NCBI GenBank assembly: GCA_023014485.1
Contig: JAJOZX010000486.1
Coordinates: forward strand, 1,323,501 to 1,387,500
Reading direction: 5' to 3'
From: Bathynomus jamesi
Taxonomy: Eukaryota > Arthropoda > Malacostraca > Isopoda > Cirolanidae
DNA length: 64,000 nt
The translations under genes were made by a program, and so were the position numbers. Below are positions 1-9,855 of the stretch, piece by piece. Numbering within the stretch: the stretch's first letter is position 1; every line of letters starts with the position of its first letter. The notes under the pieces are model-generated. The model was not told the origin of the DNA and searched no databases. It saw only the letters and a list, made by a program, of their open reading frames with translations.

Positions 1-594
1 AGAGTAGATCAAGTCTAGCCTTGAGGGGTCAGCCTAGAGATTCCGGAAATGGTCCAGAGCGGGCAGATAAATTGAGGTCCACAGTAGGATTCCTCACCAA
101 ACTAGGTTAGGGCAATCTACCTTTACCTTTGTTAAGCTATGAGTTGATGCTGGGTCTTAGGCCACAATGTAGGCCTAAGTTGTCTGACCCAGCTTAATTT
201 AATGAATCTACCTAAACTGGGTTAAAAACACAATTAGTCACTTACTGCTAGTTATTAGAGAGTCTCTTTTCCCCTTCTGTTTTTGTTGAGAGCGTACTTG
301 CTGGTGGGGATCTTATTTTCTTGTCTGTTCTTCTCCCTTCCCTCGTTCCGTCTTATCGCCCCGTTCCTCGTTTTCGTTCTCCTTTTAGCGGGGCTTTTTC
401 CACCAGCGTCGTCTTGGTTTTTTCCTCGGTTGGTTGATCGGTAATGTATATCTCTTACCGAGCACGCTCTTGTCACACAGTATATAAATACTAGTGTGGA
501 GAATAACTCTGGTGAGCAACCAATTGGTTTCATCCACCCAGTTATTGACATAAAAGGAATTTAATAATTGTTAGATTAACTACCTACCTACTCA
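1..594. other. Unassigned sequence without a recognisable gene
   Basis: Both strands were read and no protein family was recognised. A 98-residue minus-strand frame (255-551) has low-complexity basic composition and no motif. The stretch carries one strong inverted repeat, listed separately. It should contain the flank into which the 5'-truncated LINE-1 inserted, but I see no BEL-A coding sequence here, although BEL-A lies on the other side of LINE-1. The insertion junction of LINE-1 therefore remains unresolved. Confidence 0.5.
149..193. repeat. Imperfect hairpin-forming inverted repeat
   Basis: The left arm GCTGGGTCTTAGGCC (149-163) pairs with GGCCTAA (172-178) and GACCCAGC (186-193); the right arm has a 7-base bulge. 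An outer pair TTAAGCT/AGCTTAA partly extends it. It could be the core of a small foldback element, but I saw no target duplication. Confidence 0.5.
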
Positions 595-2870
595 GTGAAC
601 CATTTTCGTTACCTCCCAACTACCCACTCATCAGTTTTCCATATACAGGCAGTTAACATTAAAACACGCGCAAAACACAACACCACACTAATCAACATTT
701 ACATCCCACCAGATAGTTCACCTCAGGTGCCAGCCAATTACAATCCACAGTTACACAATCTTGCCTCTCTCACTAATGTCATCTTAGGAGGAGACTTCAA
801 CGCTAAAGACACTAGTTGGTACCTGCACAACTAAAACAACACCAGAGGCGCCAACATAGCCACGCAACTAAACAGCCTCTTCATTCTTAACAATACAGAA
901 GAACATACACACATACCACATCAAGCAGGATACTCAAACTCCTCCCCAGACATAACGTTCTGTTCCCCCTCAGTAGCAACACATACACAATGGAGAACAG
1001 AAAAACAACTGTCATCAGACCACCTGCCCATCATCATTACAACACATTCTACACTCTGCCCCAACAGCCTTAGGCACAATTACAGAAATTACAAGAAAGC
1101 TGATTGGGAACAGTTCAAAATACAGACTGAGGAACAATTCACTACATTAAACAGCACACCCATCATAAACATCAATACAACACTCAAGACATTTAATCAG
1201 ATTATCAATAATGCAAACAAATACATACCCAAGGGCAACATTAGGAAATACAACCCAAATTACACTAGAGAAATAGCCCACCTCATAAGGCAACGTAACA
1301 ACATCAAATATAACTCACAAACACCACACACAGAAGCCATAAAACAGCAGATACAACAGCTCAACACAGAAATAAACAACAAACTCAAAGAAAAACAAAC
1401 GGAAACATTCAGGGAATTCATAACAACACTAAACCACTCCACAGATACATCCAGGCTATACAAGACTATAAACAGCATTACCCACTCTAACAGCGGCATT
1501 CACACCTCACACGCGGCTATCTGTCGCAGCCAAAATAATATCCCAACATACACACAACAAGCTAACATTCTAGTTAATCACTACGCAAAGATAAGTCACT
1601 TAAACAGAGACAACAACCAGAAACACGCAGACAGACAAACAGCCAGACACAAGAAAACTTACAGACTCGACACGACCATTACACCCTTCAATACAGACCA
1701 GACCACCAAGATCATCAAAAACATTAAGAATTCGAAGGCTTCTGGACCAGACAACATATCTAACATACACCTTAAACACTTGGGCCCACAAGGAATACTA
1801 GCTCTCACAAATATCAGCACATATTCATACCAACACTGTATTATTCCTGACATATGGAAACAAGGTAAAATTATTACACTACTCAAACCAAACAAAAATC
1901 CAACAGAACTAGCTTCCTATAGACCCATTACTTTACTATGCACACCTTCCAAAGTAGCAGAAAGACTAATCTTACAAATCACCAACCCACACATTCCACT
2001 ATCGCCTACTCAACATGGATTCAGACCTCACCACTCAACCACGACATTACTCACTAACCTCACGCAGCACATCATGGATGGCATCAACTCCAGACAACCA
2101 GCTCAACGTACACTATTAGCAACAATAGACATTAGTAAAGCATTTGATGCTATCCCACGCTTCCCTCTCATAAACAAAATACTCAACACAAACATGCACA
2201 ATAACACCAAAAGGTGGCTGAGCAACTATCTCTCAGGAAGATACTCACATGTCACATTTAATGGCAAGTCATCCAAAAACAAGCTTTTTCCGAACGGGGT
2301 CCTCAAGGCTCTGTTCTCTCACCAACACTCTTCAACTTATACATGCATGACATTCCAACACCCATAGATAACAAGCTTACCTTATCATCATATGCAGATG
2401 ACATCACTCTAACATCCACCCACAACAACATCGACACCGCTACAAATAACCTACAAACATACATAAACAGTATACAAGACTGACTCACACACAATAGACT
2501 CAAAGTAGCGCCCACAAAATCAACCATCACCTTGCTTACAAGCAACACAAAAGAACACCAGGTAATTCCACAGCTTACACTAAACAACATCAACATTCCA
2601 CACACTCACAGGACCAAAATACTTGGGGTCACATACAACACATCATTATCTTTTGCAAACCACATTCAGGACATTAAAAACAAATGTACGTCAAGACTTA
2701 ACACGCTTAGGGTACTAACAGGCACAAACTTTGGACACCAGCAGGAAACATCACTAATATACAAACAATATATTCGCTCAGTTATGGACTATGCTAGCCC
2801 ATGCTGGGCACCCATTATCTCAAACACACATAAACACCTTACAGACAATACAAAACAACGCACTTCGTAT
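595..2870 (+). pseudogene. LINE-1 endonuclease and reverse transcriptase, first part
   Basis: This is the decayed replication protein of a non-LTR retrotransposon: an AP-like endonuclease that would nick the target and a reverse transcriptase that would copy the RNA there. The endonuclease is seen as LGGDFNAKDTSW (about 783-818) and SSDHLPII (about 1015-1040); its N-terminal third is missing. Reverse transcriptase blocks include ASGPDNIS, ASYRPITLL, TQHGFRPHHST, IDISKAFD (about 2125-2150) and YADD (2391-2402). Lesions: TAA at 832-834, one missing base near 2300 just before the PQGS motif, TGA at 2481-2483, and a further frame change near 2830. There is no plausible start codon, as expected for 5' truncation. 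Confidence 0.85.
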
Positions 2871-3338
2871 TGTTGGTTTTCGTCGTCGTCGTCGTTGGGC
2901 CTAGGCAAGCTACGGCTTGGGACCGTAGCGCATCTATCCGGTATTGGTTAACCTGGATGATGTAGCCATAAGCACTGCCGCTGGTTAAGTGCCAACCAGT
3001 GATTATCTCACTAGCCGTATTGAGTCCGTTAGGCGAAACTGCGACAGTACCAAGGATGGAAAATATAACCCTTGGATTTCTATTATTTATTTGCAAAATG
3101 GACATGGTATAAGATTAAAATAATTATTTGAATAGAAATAATTAACTGACAATTGTGATATATAATTAATTATGTTTACATACAATAAAATAATACAGTA
3201 TACATAAAATTAGTATTAATGTGGTTTACAATTGAATTATGATGGGTAACTAATTTAAAATGAATTTATAGCTATTCCGAAATTCAAGACGGTAAAATTC
3301 ACATTTATCTTGAAACTAAAATAAGAGTATTCACTACA
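2871..3338 (-). repeat. Gypsy-1 3' LTR and adjacent polypurine tract
   Basis: 468 bp, matching 7429-7892 closely with a few small indels (for example extra bases in the GTC repeat near its start). On the coding strand a purine-rich run ending GGTGGGGGAGTG (complement of about 3339-3350) directly precedes the LTR and is the expected plus-strand primer site. Confidence 0.93.
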
Positions 3339-3361
3339 CACTCCCCCACCAAAGAGGAAGT

Positions 3362-4327
3362 TCAAAGAGTTCCGAACGACACAGATTTCCCCTGGACCTT
3401 TTTGGTAGCTACATGTACCTCGCTTAAGGTTGATTCCAAAAACGCAGGCTTAAGACGATCGATAGAAACCTTGTCGACCTTGGAACCGCGCTGGATGAGA
3501 AATGATTTGCGCGTACGTCGGAGAACTTCATAGGGCCCGTCATATGGACATTGGAGAGGCCGTTTTGGGACAGGTACACGAACGAAAACGTGGGTGCAAG
3601 ACTGGAGGGCTGGGGAAACAAAGATGTTCTGTTGGCTAGTCAATCGAGGGGGAACAGGCTGAAGGGACTGCATGTGAGAGGAAAGTGTTTGAGCGAATTC
3701 CGTAGGATCACATGACTTATCCCCTGCAGTGAAGTAGCCACCTGGTAGCCGCAGTGTTGTTCCATAGACTAGTTCAGCCGCTGTAGTCTTCAGATCACTC
3801 TTAAATGCAGAGCGAATACCAAGCAACACGAGTGGAAGCTTATCCATCCAATGGGAGTCTTCGTGACACATAAGGGATGACTTCAGCTGGCGATGGAAGC
3901 GTTTGACGAGGCCGTTAGCTTGCGGATGATACGCACAGGTATGCGCATGTACTGTACCCAACAAGCTGGTAAACTTCTTCCAAAGCGAAGATTCAAATTG
4001 GCGACCTTGGTCAGTGATGACTTTTGTCGGCAATCCAAATCTTGATACCCATCCATGAAGAAAGGCTCTTGCAACAGTGTCCGCTTGGATATCAGGAAGT
4101 GGGATGGCTTCAGGCCATCTGGAAAAGCGGTCGAGACAGGTGAGCAGATAACGTTGGCCTTGAATCACTGGAAGAGGGCCAACAATGTCTACATGAATTA
4201 CCTCAAATCGCTGGGATGGGGGCGGAAATGCGTCAAAGGGGGACCTGGTGTGCCTTTGGACTTTGGCACGCTGGCGGCAAGGCACGTTTTGGTCCAATGT
4301 TTGACATCCTTCCGCATCGAGGGCCAA
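3362..4327 (-). CDS. Gypsy-1 integrase
   Basis: This 321-residue frame is the catalytic and C-terminal part of a Ty3/Gypsy integrase, which joins element cDNA to host DNA. Motifs in order: HVDIVGPLP with the first catalytic Asp, ITDQGRQFES with the second Asp, and a glycine-rich HPQANGLVKRFHRQLK in which the usual catalytic Glu position reads Lys/Val (normally NGLVERFHR). A GPYEVL box near residue 245 is the GPY/F module. The HHCC zinc-binding domain is in a neighbouring frame just upstream (about 4330-4480). The frame is open to its natural C-terminus next to the polypurine tract. Confidence 0.88.
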   Translation of the reverse strand: MALDAEGCQTLDQNVPCRQRAKVQRHTRSPFDAFPPPSQRFEVIHVDIVGPLPVIQGQRYLLTCLDRFSRWPEAIPLPDIQADTVARAFLHGWVSRFGLPTKVITDQGRQFESSLWKKFTSLLGTVHAHTCAYHPQANGLVKRFHRQLKSSLMCHEDSHWMDKLPLVLLGIRSAFKSDLKTTAAELVYGTTLRLPGGYFTAGDKSCDPTEFAQTLSSHMQSLQPVPPRLTSQQNIFVSPALQSCTHVFVRVPVPKRPLQCPYDGPYEVLRRTRKSFLIQRGSKVDKVSIDRLKPAFLESTLSEVHVATKKVQGKSVSFGTL

Positions 4328-4937
4328 ACAAAGCGAGAGGTAACCAGGTGTTGCGAAGCACGGATACCAGGATGGGAGGGCTTATGAAGATCCGTGAAGA
4401 CTGCTTGTCTGTGACATGGAGGGACATAAGGGCGAATAGCAGCTGTTGATACGTCGCAATAGAGGGGCACAGACAATCCTGGCATACTCATTTTCTTGAG
4501 GGAAAGTGAGTGAGTGGAGTCTTCTCTGAGCAGGTCTTGTAGTTCCGTATCCTTATCTTGATCCTGTGCAATAGCATTCCACAGTGTAGAGCTGAGGGTA
4601 ACAGAAGTAATCTCTATTCTTGAAAGTGCATCCGCTGGAGTGTTCAAGACACCTTTGATGTGGCGGATATCTGTGGTAAATTGCGAGATATAATCGAGTT
4701 GCCTGATGACTCTGGGAGAGTGGTTACAGCTGTTTTTATTGAAGACAGTGACCAAGGTTTGTGGTCGGTAAAAACACAAAACTCTCGGCCTTCAAGGAAA
4801 TGTTGAAAATGCTTCACGTTTAAGTAAATAGCAAGAAGTTCACGTCCGAAAGCACTATAACGCGTTTGGGCTGGCTGCAGCTTTTTCGAGTAAAACGCGA
4901 TGGGTGCTTGTTGACCGTTAATGGTTTGTTCCAACAC
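4198..4937 (-). pseudogene. Gypsy-1 RNase H and integrase N-terminus, frameshifted
   Basis: Two overlapping frames (4644-4937 and 4198-4779) together carry RNase H and the start of integrase. RNase H shows PIAFYSKKL, FGRELLAIY with the Glu, and FTDHKP; after a frame change near 4760 the sequence goes on with DIRHIKGVLNTPADALSR, the typical end of Ty3/Gypsy RNase H. The integrase zinc-binding histidines follow in HKPSHPGIRA and the tract leads to KTC. A second frame change near 4290 connects to the catalytic integrase frame. RNase H would remove RNA template during cDNA synthesis. Confidence 0.85.
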
Positions 4938-4975
4938 CCCACCGATCGCAACATCTGATGCATCGACCGTCAGAG

Positions 4976-5800
4976 TTAGGGGGCATCACTGATAGGAAAT
5001 GACAGAGACAATGCACTATTGATAGCATTTTTGGCATTGTCGAACGCCTGTAAACTATCGCTACACCATACCAATTTCGTTATCTTGCGTTTGTGTGTGA
5101 TCATAGCGTGTAGAGGAGCAAGAACACTGGCACAGTTTTTAATGAACTTGTGGTAATAATTTACCAAACCTAGAAACCGACGTAACTCACGCTGATTATT
5201 TGGCATAGGGTAATTTTTTATCACTTCACACTTGTCCTGAAGGGGGGTAATTCCGTGCTGCGAAATCGTGTGACCAAGAAATTCCAAGGTTGGCTGTGCA
5301 AACACACACTTAGATGCATTAATAGTAACACCGTATTGTTCTAAGCGTTGAAAGAGGAGTGAAAGATGTTCCTTATGTTCCTCTTCCGTTGAGCTGGCCA
5401 CAAGCAAATCATCGATGTAGGCATAAACAAAGTCTAAGCCTCTGGTGACCTCATCTATAAACCTCTGAAAGGTTTGCGCAGCATTCCGTAGCCCGAACGG
5501 CATCTTCACAAATTCGAATAACCCAAATGGTGTACAAACTGCAGTCTTGGGAATATCCGAAGGCTCTACGGGAATGTGGTGGAAAGCCTTAACGAGGTCT
5601 ATTTTACTGAAGATAGATTTGCCGTGGAGAAGAGAAGTAAAGTCTTGGACATTTGGTACCGGATATCGGTCCGGGATGGTTGTCGAATTCAAAAACCGGT
5701 AATCCCCACATGGTCTCCAGTCTCCTGACTTCTTCTGGACCAGGTGTAGGGGAGAGGACCAACTGCTTTTGGAAGGTCTTATTATCCCAAGATCTATCAT
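4976..5800 (-). CDS. Gypsy-1 reverse transcriptase
   Basis: A 274-residue open frame covers most of a Ty3/Gypsy reverse transcriptase. Visible blocks: [16 protein letters not shown] and [13 protein letters not shown] near the N-terminus, [15 protein letters not shown] with the first catalytic Asp (about residue 66), TPFGLFEF and [15 protein letters not shown], then [11 protein letters not shown] with the YIDD catalytic pair (about residue 127), and FLGHTIS with [14 protein letters not shown]. The motifs look intact. The frame is broken just after it, near 4978, before RNase H, by a small indel in a G run. Confidence 0.92.
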   Translation of the reverse strand: MIDLGIIRPSKSSWSSPLHLVQKKSGDWRPCGDYRFLNSTTIPDRYPVPNVQDFTSLLHGKSIFSKIDLVKAFHHIPVEPSDIPKTAVCTPFGLFEFVKMPFGLRNAAQTFQRFIDEVTRGLDFVYAYIDDLLVASSTEEEHKEHLSLLFQRLEQYGVTINASKCVFAQPTLEFLGHTISQHGITPLQDKCEVIKNYPMPNNQRELRRFLGLVNYYHKFIKNCASVLAPLHAMITHKRKITKLVWCSDSLQAFDNAKNAINSALSLSFPISDAP

Positions 5801-5826
5801 AAGCTGGAATTCCGATTTGGCAGCTT

Positions 5827-6321
5827 TCAGTTTGTCCGGGGCAAGACGTCTGGGTTTTGCAACACAGGGGGACCTTTTGTTGTAATGTGATGGGTAATGG
5901 TGTGCTTAATGGTATCACCCATCTGCATCGGTTGTTGAAGAATTCCTGGATATCGCTGGAAAAGGCACTGGTACATGGAATTAGGGGAACGAGGGAAAGT
6001 GCAGAGTTCGAGGCGTCCGGAAGGGCAAACCTGTTTGGCAAGAACAGAAAGCAGTGTGGCCTGGTCGCATAAGCGTCGCTTGTCAAGATCCACCAGGAGT
6101 TTGAAATGCTGGAGGAAGTCAGCGCCGATTATGGGATGCTGCACTTGAGCACAGATGAAAATCCACTTGAAGGATCGGTGAAGGCCCAAGTTTAGTTCAC
6201 GCAACTGAGTACCGTACGTGGGTATGCGTGAACCGTTAGCAGCGTATAGAGGCGGAGATTCCGAGTGCGTATGACCAGATTTTTGAGGGAATACACTGAC
6301 TGACGCTCCGGTATCGACCAA
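5827..6321 (-). CDS. Gypsy-1 aspartic protease and linker to reverse transcriptase
   Basis: The frame opens at the active-site motif [11 protein letters not shown] and continues through [10 protein letters not shown], the second hallmark of retropepsins, then a linker of about 90 residues that leads to reverse transcriptase. It would cleave the Gag-Pol precursor. The apparent Met start is simply where this frame begins; upstream residues of the protease lie in the -1 frame (6236-6436, FLVDT context disrupted), so this is part of one polyprotein with a frame break near 6320. The family is clear from the DTGA and IGADFL motifs. Confidence 0.85.
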   Translation of the reverse strand: MVDTGASVSVFPQKSGHTHSESPPLYAANGSRIPTYGTQLRELNLGLHRSFKWIFICAQVQHPIIGADFLQHFKLLVDLDKRRLCDQATLLSVLAKQVCPSGRLELCTFPRSPNSMYQCLFQRYPGILQQPMQMGDTIKHTITHHITTKGPPVLQNPDVLPRTN

Positions 6322-6384
6322 GAAATTGACACCAGAGTTCCTGTCCTTTATGAATAAGGTTGGCAGTGCGAGTACTAGACGCCA

Positions 6385-7141
6385 TTAGGACTCGCTGCTG
6401 GGGTTTTCCGACGAAAAATTGCAAGGGGAGATGCACTTCCTAGCCTTCTTTCCAAATTTAGAGTGGTAGAAGCAGATCTTCCCGGAACTCGAACGATGCC
6501 TCTTCGTAAATCTTGACCGAGAATGGCTTCTTTGCCGTTGATTTTGTAGCAGAACAAACGTGGTTGAGTTGTTTGACTTAACTTCCACTTTCAACTCCAG
6601 TTCCGATTGTGTTCACGTTGTTGACCGAGCTGTGTCAATCTCCACTACTTTGTCGGCAGTTTCTGCTAGTTTATCAACTGGAGTAGCAGGATCCATAGTG
6701 GCCAAGACACGCTGAGCTGATGAGGAAGTTTCTGCAAGAACAACTGTCTAAAGATGTCCTTATCGAAGGTTTGTGCGCGTTCGCCTAGAGCGCACTGCAT
6801 AGCCCTCAACATTTGAGTGGGCTTACGGTCTCCGAGTTCTTCTTTTGAGATTAACTGATGTAGTTTCTCACGCTCGGAGACAGTGGTGCGGCACAGGATG
6901 GCAGACTTCAGATCGTTGTATGGGTCCTCACTCGTGGAAGTAGACACGATGACGTCACGGACTTCAGAGATGATGCTCGCTGGTAGAGAGGACAAAACAT
7001 GATCGTATTTTGTCCTGCTAGCGGTGATCCTTCCCAAGTTGAATTGTGTTCCCACTTGGTGGAACCAAATAAATGGATCACCCGGCAGAAGACGGGGAGC
7101 TTTACGCTCAAGTGGGAGATGGCACCAGCGTCGTCAGGCAT
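6385..7141 (-). pseudogene. Gypsy-1 gag
   Basis: Several frames (6908-7141, 6666-7055, 6385-6594) together encode a Gag capsid-like protein. The 6666-7055 frame shows the helical pattern usual for arthropod Ty3/Gypsy Gag (FNLGRITASRTKYDHVLSSL, then DPYNDLKSAI and PTQMLRAMQ). A C-terminal frame has a single cysteine-rich patch CFYHSKFGKKARKC followed by a serine-rich tail, which is a CxxH-type knuckle rather than the usual CCHC. Frame breaks occur near 7040, 6680 and 6600. The likely start lies upstream near 7140, where the leader minisatellite ends. Gag would coat the element RNA in a cytoplasmic particle. Confidence 0.75.
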
Positions 7142-7251
7142 CTTCTCCTATGCTTGCTGACGTACAAGCAAGACGACAAGTTACCACGAAGGAGTGGAGG
7201 TTGAGACGAGCGCAGGCACAGAGCGCACGGGCAGGGGTGAGGGGCAGAGGG

Positions 7252-7405
7252 CACGAGCGACGTTACAGTCTGGTCCTAGTCGCTCGGGTGAAGGGGGTGA
7301 TGGGCACGAACGACGTTACAGTCTAGTCCTAGTCGTTCGGGTAAAAGGGGGTGATGGGCACGAACGACGTTACAGTCTAGTCCTAGTCGTTCGGGTAAAA
7401 GGGGG
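7252..7405. repeat. 54-bp tandem repeat, about 2.9 units, in the Gypsy-1 leader
   Basis: Units start at about 7252 (53 bp), 7305 (54 bp) and 7359 (partial). Units two and three look nearly identical and unit one has several substitutions, so the last expansion is recent. It lies between the 5' LTR and gag on the coding strand. Confidence 0.9.
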
Positions 7406-7428
7406 AATCCAACTCCGGGGTCACCAAT

Positions 7429-7892
7429 TGTTGGTTTTCTCGTCGTCGTCGTTGGGCCTAGGCAAGCTACGGCTTGGGACCATAGCGCATCTATCCGGTA
7501 TAGGTTAACCTGGATGATGTAGCCATAAGCACTGCCGCTGGTTAAGTGCCAACCAGTGATTACCTCACTACCGTATTGAGTCCGTTAGGCGAAACTGCGA
7601 CAGTACCAAGGATGGAAATATAACCCTTGGATTTCTATTATTTATTTGCAAAATGGACATGGTATTAGATTAAAATAATTTATTTGAATATAAATAATTA
7701 ACTGACAATTGTGTATATAATTAATTATGTTTACATACAATAAAATATACAGTATACATAAAATTAGTATTAATGTGGTTTACAGTTGAATTATGATGGG
7801 TAACTAATTTAAAATGAATTTATAGCTATTCCGAAATTCAAGACGGTAAAATTAACATTTATCTTGAAACTAAAATAAGAGTATTCACTACA
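7429..7892 (-). repeat. Gypsy-1 5' LTR and primer-binding site
   Basis: 464 bp, paired with 2871-3338. On the coding strand the LTR ends CCAACA and, after two bases (AT), is followed by TGGTGACCCCGGAGTTGG (complement of about 7409-7426). This begins with TGG as a tRNA-primed site should. I have not assigned the tRNA. Confidence 0.92.
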
Positions 7893-8504
7893 GTATCATT
7901 ACAGGATGCACTCAAACAACACCAATAGAACACCTGCACACAGAAACAAAAATACTGAAAGTTAGGGAACATTTAGACATGAGGGGAACACAATTCATGG
8001 CAGCAGCGACAACTAACCCACAACACCCTTGCCACTACATATACAATCATGCACCAACACCTCGTACCATTAAGGTAACACCAGAGAGACATTACTATAA
8101 CCAAATACTCCATTCCATACCACGCCCCACAGACATCACACAGTACAGAAAACACATACACACACACACCTAACCCACAAAGCACTAACACGACTCGGTC
8201 CGAATGCGGTCCTAGGTGCCTAAGCAGATCGGATCGAGTTAACTTAGTACGATTCCGATGTGGACATCACCCCAACTTACGGACATATAAACACAGACTA
8301 GACAACTCCATAGACGACACCTGCCACCTGTGCCAGGACACACCACAAACAATTGAACACATAATGAGAGACTGTACCGCTCTAGCACAACAACGAACAC
8401 AACACAACATCACTAGTGCGCTGAACCTCTGGTCCACTCCGGAGAGGGCGATCGGTTACCTGCGTGCCGCCGGCTTGCTCGATCAGGGTGGGCTGATCGG
8501 CTAA
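7893..8504 (+). pseudogene. LINE-1 reverse transcriptase C-terminal region
   Basis: The sequence resumes in the same coding sense directly after the Gypsy-1 target duplication. It first gives the GCTQTTPIEHL region that follows the reverse transcriptase thumb, with a stop at 8171-8173. After a frame change the C-terminal domain RFRCGHHPNLRTY appears, then the zinc-type motif CHLCQDTPQTIEHIMRDC (about 8320-8373), ending at TAA 8502-8504. This CCHC motif after reverse transcriptase is common in Jockey/I-group elements. Together with 595-2870 it forms one broken gene. Confidence 0.85.
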
Positions 8505-8528
8505 ACAACAACAACAACAACAACAACA
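8504..8528 (+). repeat. ACA/CAA repeat tail of LINE-1
   Basis: Eight ACA/CAA units follow the stop codon immediately. Many non-LTR elements end in a short tandem repeat, so this marks the 3' end of LINE-1 and the junction with BEL-A. Confidence 0.8.
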
Positions 8529-9245
8529 CAGATACAACTTCTTGCAAAAACATATTTGTGAAGAACAGACTAACAGAAATCAAAACTGCAAACACATCCC
8601 TTGGTATCAAATTTAGGTACATACAAACAAAACAGAATCCTGCAGACTTTTTGACAAGAGGGCTCTCTTACAAACTGTTGAAAGCAAACAAAATTTGGTA
8701 TGAAGGGCCTGAATAGCTAACATGCGAGGATCTTTGGCCAGCCAAAGTAGTTAACCTCACACTCAACTCTACAACAACTGAAAAGATCACCGAGGACAAA
8801 CCTATTTTTGACTATAAACATTATTCAGACCTCAACAAACTCTTGAGAATTACAGTCTATTGCTGCAAGTTTGTCAATAGCTACCTTCTCAAACACTGTC
8901 CTCAGAAGGCCTTTTCTAACTTAACAGAAACTGCAACAAAACACTGGCTCAAACTGATACAAGCTTCAGAATTTGACAAGGAGTTGAAGTATCTTAGGTC
9001 CAGTAACACATTAAACAAAGGAATTCCTTCATTTGTCATGGATCTAAATCTGTATCTGGATACAGAGGGTCTGATAAGGTGTAAAGGAAGGCTTAACAAG
9101 TCAACTTTGACTTACAACTCCAAGCACCCAATTCTTCTTCTGAGGTGGAATCACTTCACAAATCTCATCATCAGGGATACCCACAACAAAATACACCACA
9201 TGGGGGTCCCACAAACACTGAACGAGCTGAGAAAAACTTACTGGC
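8529..9245 (+). pseudogene. BEL-A pol, left half (RNase H end and integrase zinc-binding start)
   Basis: The frame (8555 onward) reads through FVKNRLTEIK, the BEL/Pao signature QNPADFLTRG, the EGPE tryptophan region with an in-frame TAG at 8714-8716, and then the integrase N-terminal region with LYLDTEGLIRCKGRL, HPILL and HNKIHHMG, which supplies the zinc-binding histidines. It stops at a YWL codon run at 9241-9245, exactly where BEL-B inserted. The matching cysteines lie 20 kb away at about 29260. The gag, protease and most of reverse transcriptase are absent to the left because LINE-1 abuts here. Confidence 0.88.
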
Positions 9246-9855
9246 TGTTAGAAAATCTAGAAGAGGAAGAACCATTGTTGTCCCAAGACGATATGATGAC
9301 TAAGCTGATTGATGCAGCATTGCTTGTATATATTAAGTTAAGGTGTGTATATATATATCCATCTCATAATTGTAAGGTTAGTGAAAAATTCACTTAATTT
9401 AGAGCTAGCATTTTTGGGCTCTTGTGGCATCATTGTTTGGGCACTCTTGTGGCATCATTTTCTGGGGCGCTGCGCGTCTTTTCTACTCGTTTGTGGAATG
9501 CCGTACTTACAGGGTGTGGTCTTATAGAGAGCTCTCTTGCAATTCAGTTTGGTTGTTTAGATACAAGATTGTTGCATCGTGCAATAGTGCAGGTTGTGTT
9601 GTTGTTGCAAGGTTTAGAAAGAAGAAAAATAAATAGTACCCCTTTTGTTTTTTATCTTAAATTCATGCAACTGAGGCCTAAGGTAGGCCCACATCGAGTC
9701 AGCAACCCTGAGGTAGGACCTAATAGGACCTCCAAGTCCGTAAGTTTTTAATTCTAGCTTAACTTGGGCTGTAGGTTGAACTGGCCCTTCAGAGCTTGGC
9801 CGTTCACGGCTCAGCTGGGATTTTGAACCCAATAAAAAAAATAATAATAATAACA
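9246..9855 (+). repeat. BEL-B copy 1 5' LTR
   Basis: 610 bp, the same length as the 3' LTR at 28603-29212 and very similar to it. It starts TGTTAGAAAATC and ends in an AAT run then AACA. Its first bases also encode the end of pol in the 3' copy (about 55 bp overlap), so the RKSRRGR-type peptide here is not a gene. Confidence 0.95.

Larger units (their letters stand above)
2871..7892 (-). mobile_element. Gypsy-1: Ty3/Gypsy LTR retrotransposon inserted in LINE-1
   Basis: Two LTRs (2871-3338 and 7429-7892) both begin TGTTGG and end CACTACA when read on the + strand, and are flanked by the 4-bp direct repeat GTAT (2867-2870, 7893-7896). On the minus strand the order is LTR, primer-binding site, gag, protease, reverse transcriptase, RNase H, integrase, polypurine tract, LTR, which is the Ty3/Gypsy order. 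No envelope gene is present. Several frameshifts make it non-functional as it stands. Confidence 0.95.
580..8528 (+). mobile_element. LINE-1: 5'-truncated non-LTR retrotransposon, split by Gypsy-1
   Basis: The element starts inside its endonuclease domain (about 580-600), runs through reverse transcriptase, is interrupted at 2870/7893 by Gypsy-1, and continues to a C-terminal CCHC motif, a TAA stop (8502-8504) and a short ACA/CAA-repeat tail. Removing 2871-7892 plus one copy of the GTAT duplication makes the coding sequence continuous across the junction. No ORF1 and no RNase H are present. The clade is probably within the Jockey/I/CR1 group; I cannot place it further by eye. Confidence 0.85.

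Noticed and set aside
7252..7405. Regularly spaced repeats as a CRISPR array
   Set aside because: Units are contiguous without spacers, there are only three, and the context is a eukaryotic retrotransposon.
7024..7508. Plus-strand frames with repeated Arg/Ser/Val-rich peptide units
   Set aside because: They are translations of the 54-bp minisatellite and the LTR in the non-coding sense of Gypsy-1.
8518..9400. A chimeric frame joining BEL-A with LENLEEEEPLLSQ
   Set aside because: The second part is the BEL-B LTR read in another frame; the junction is the BEL-B insertion point.
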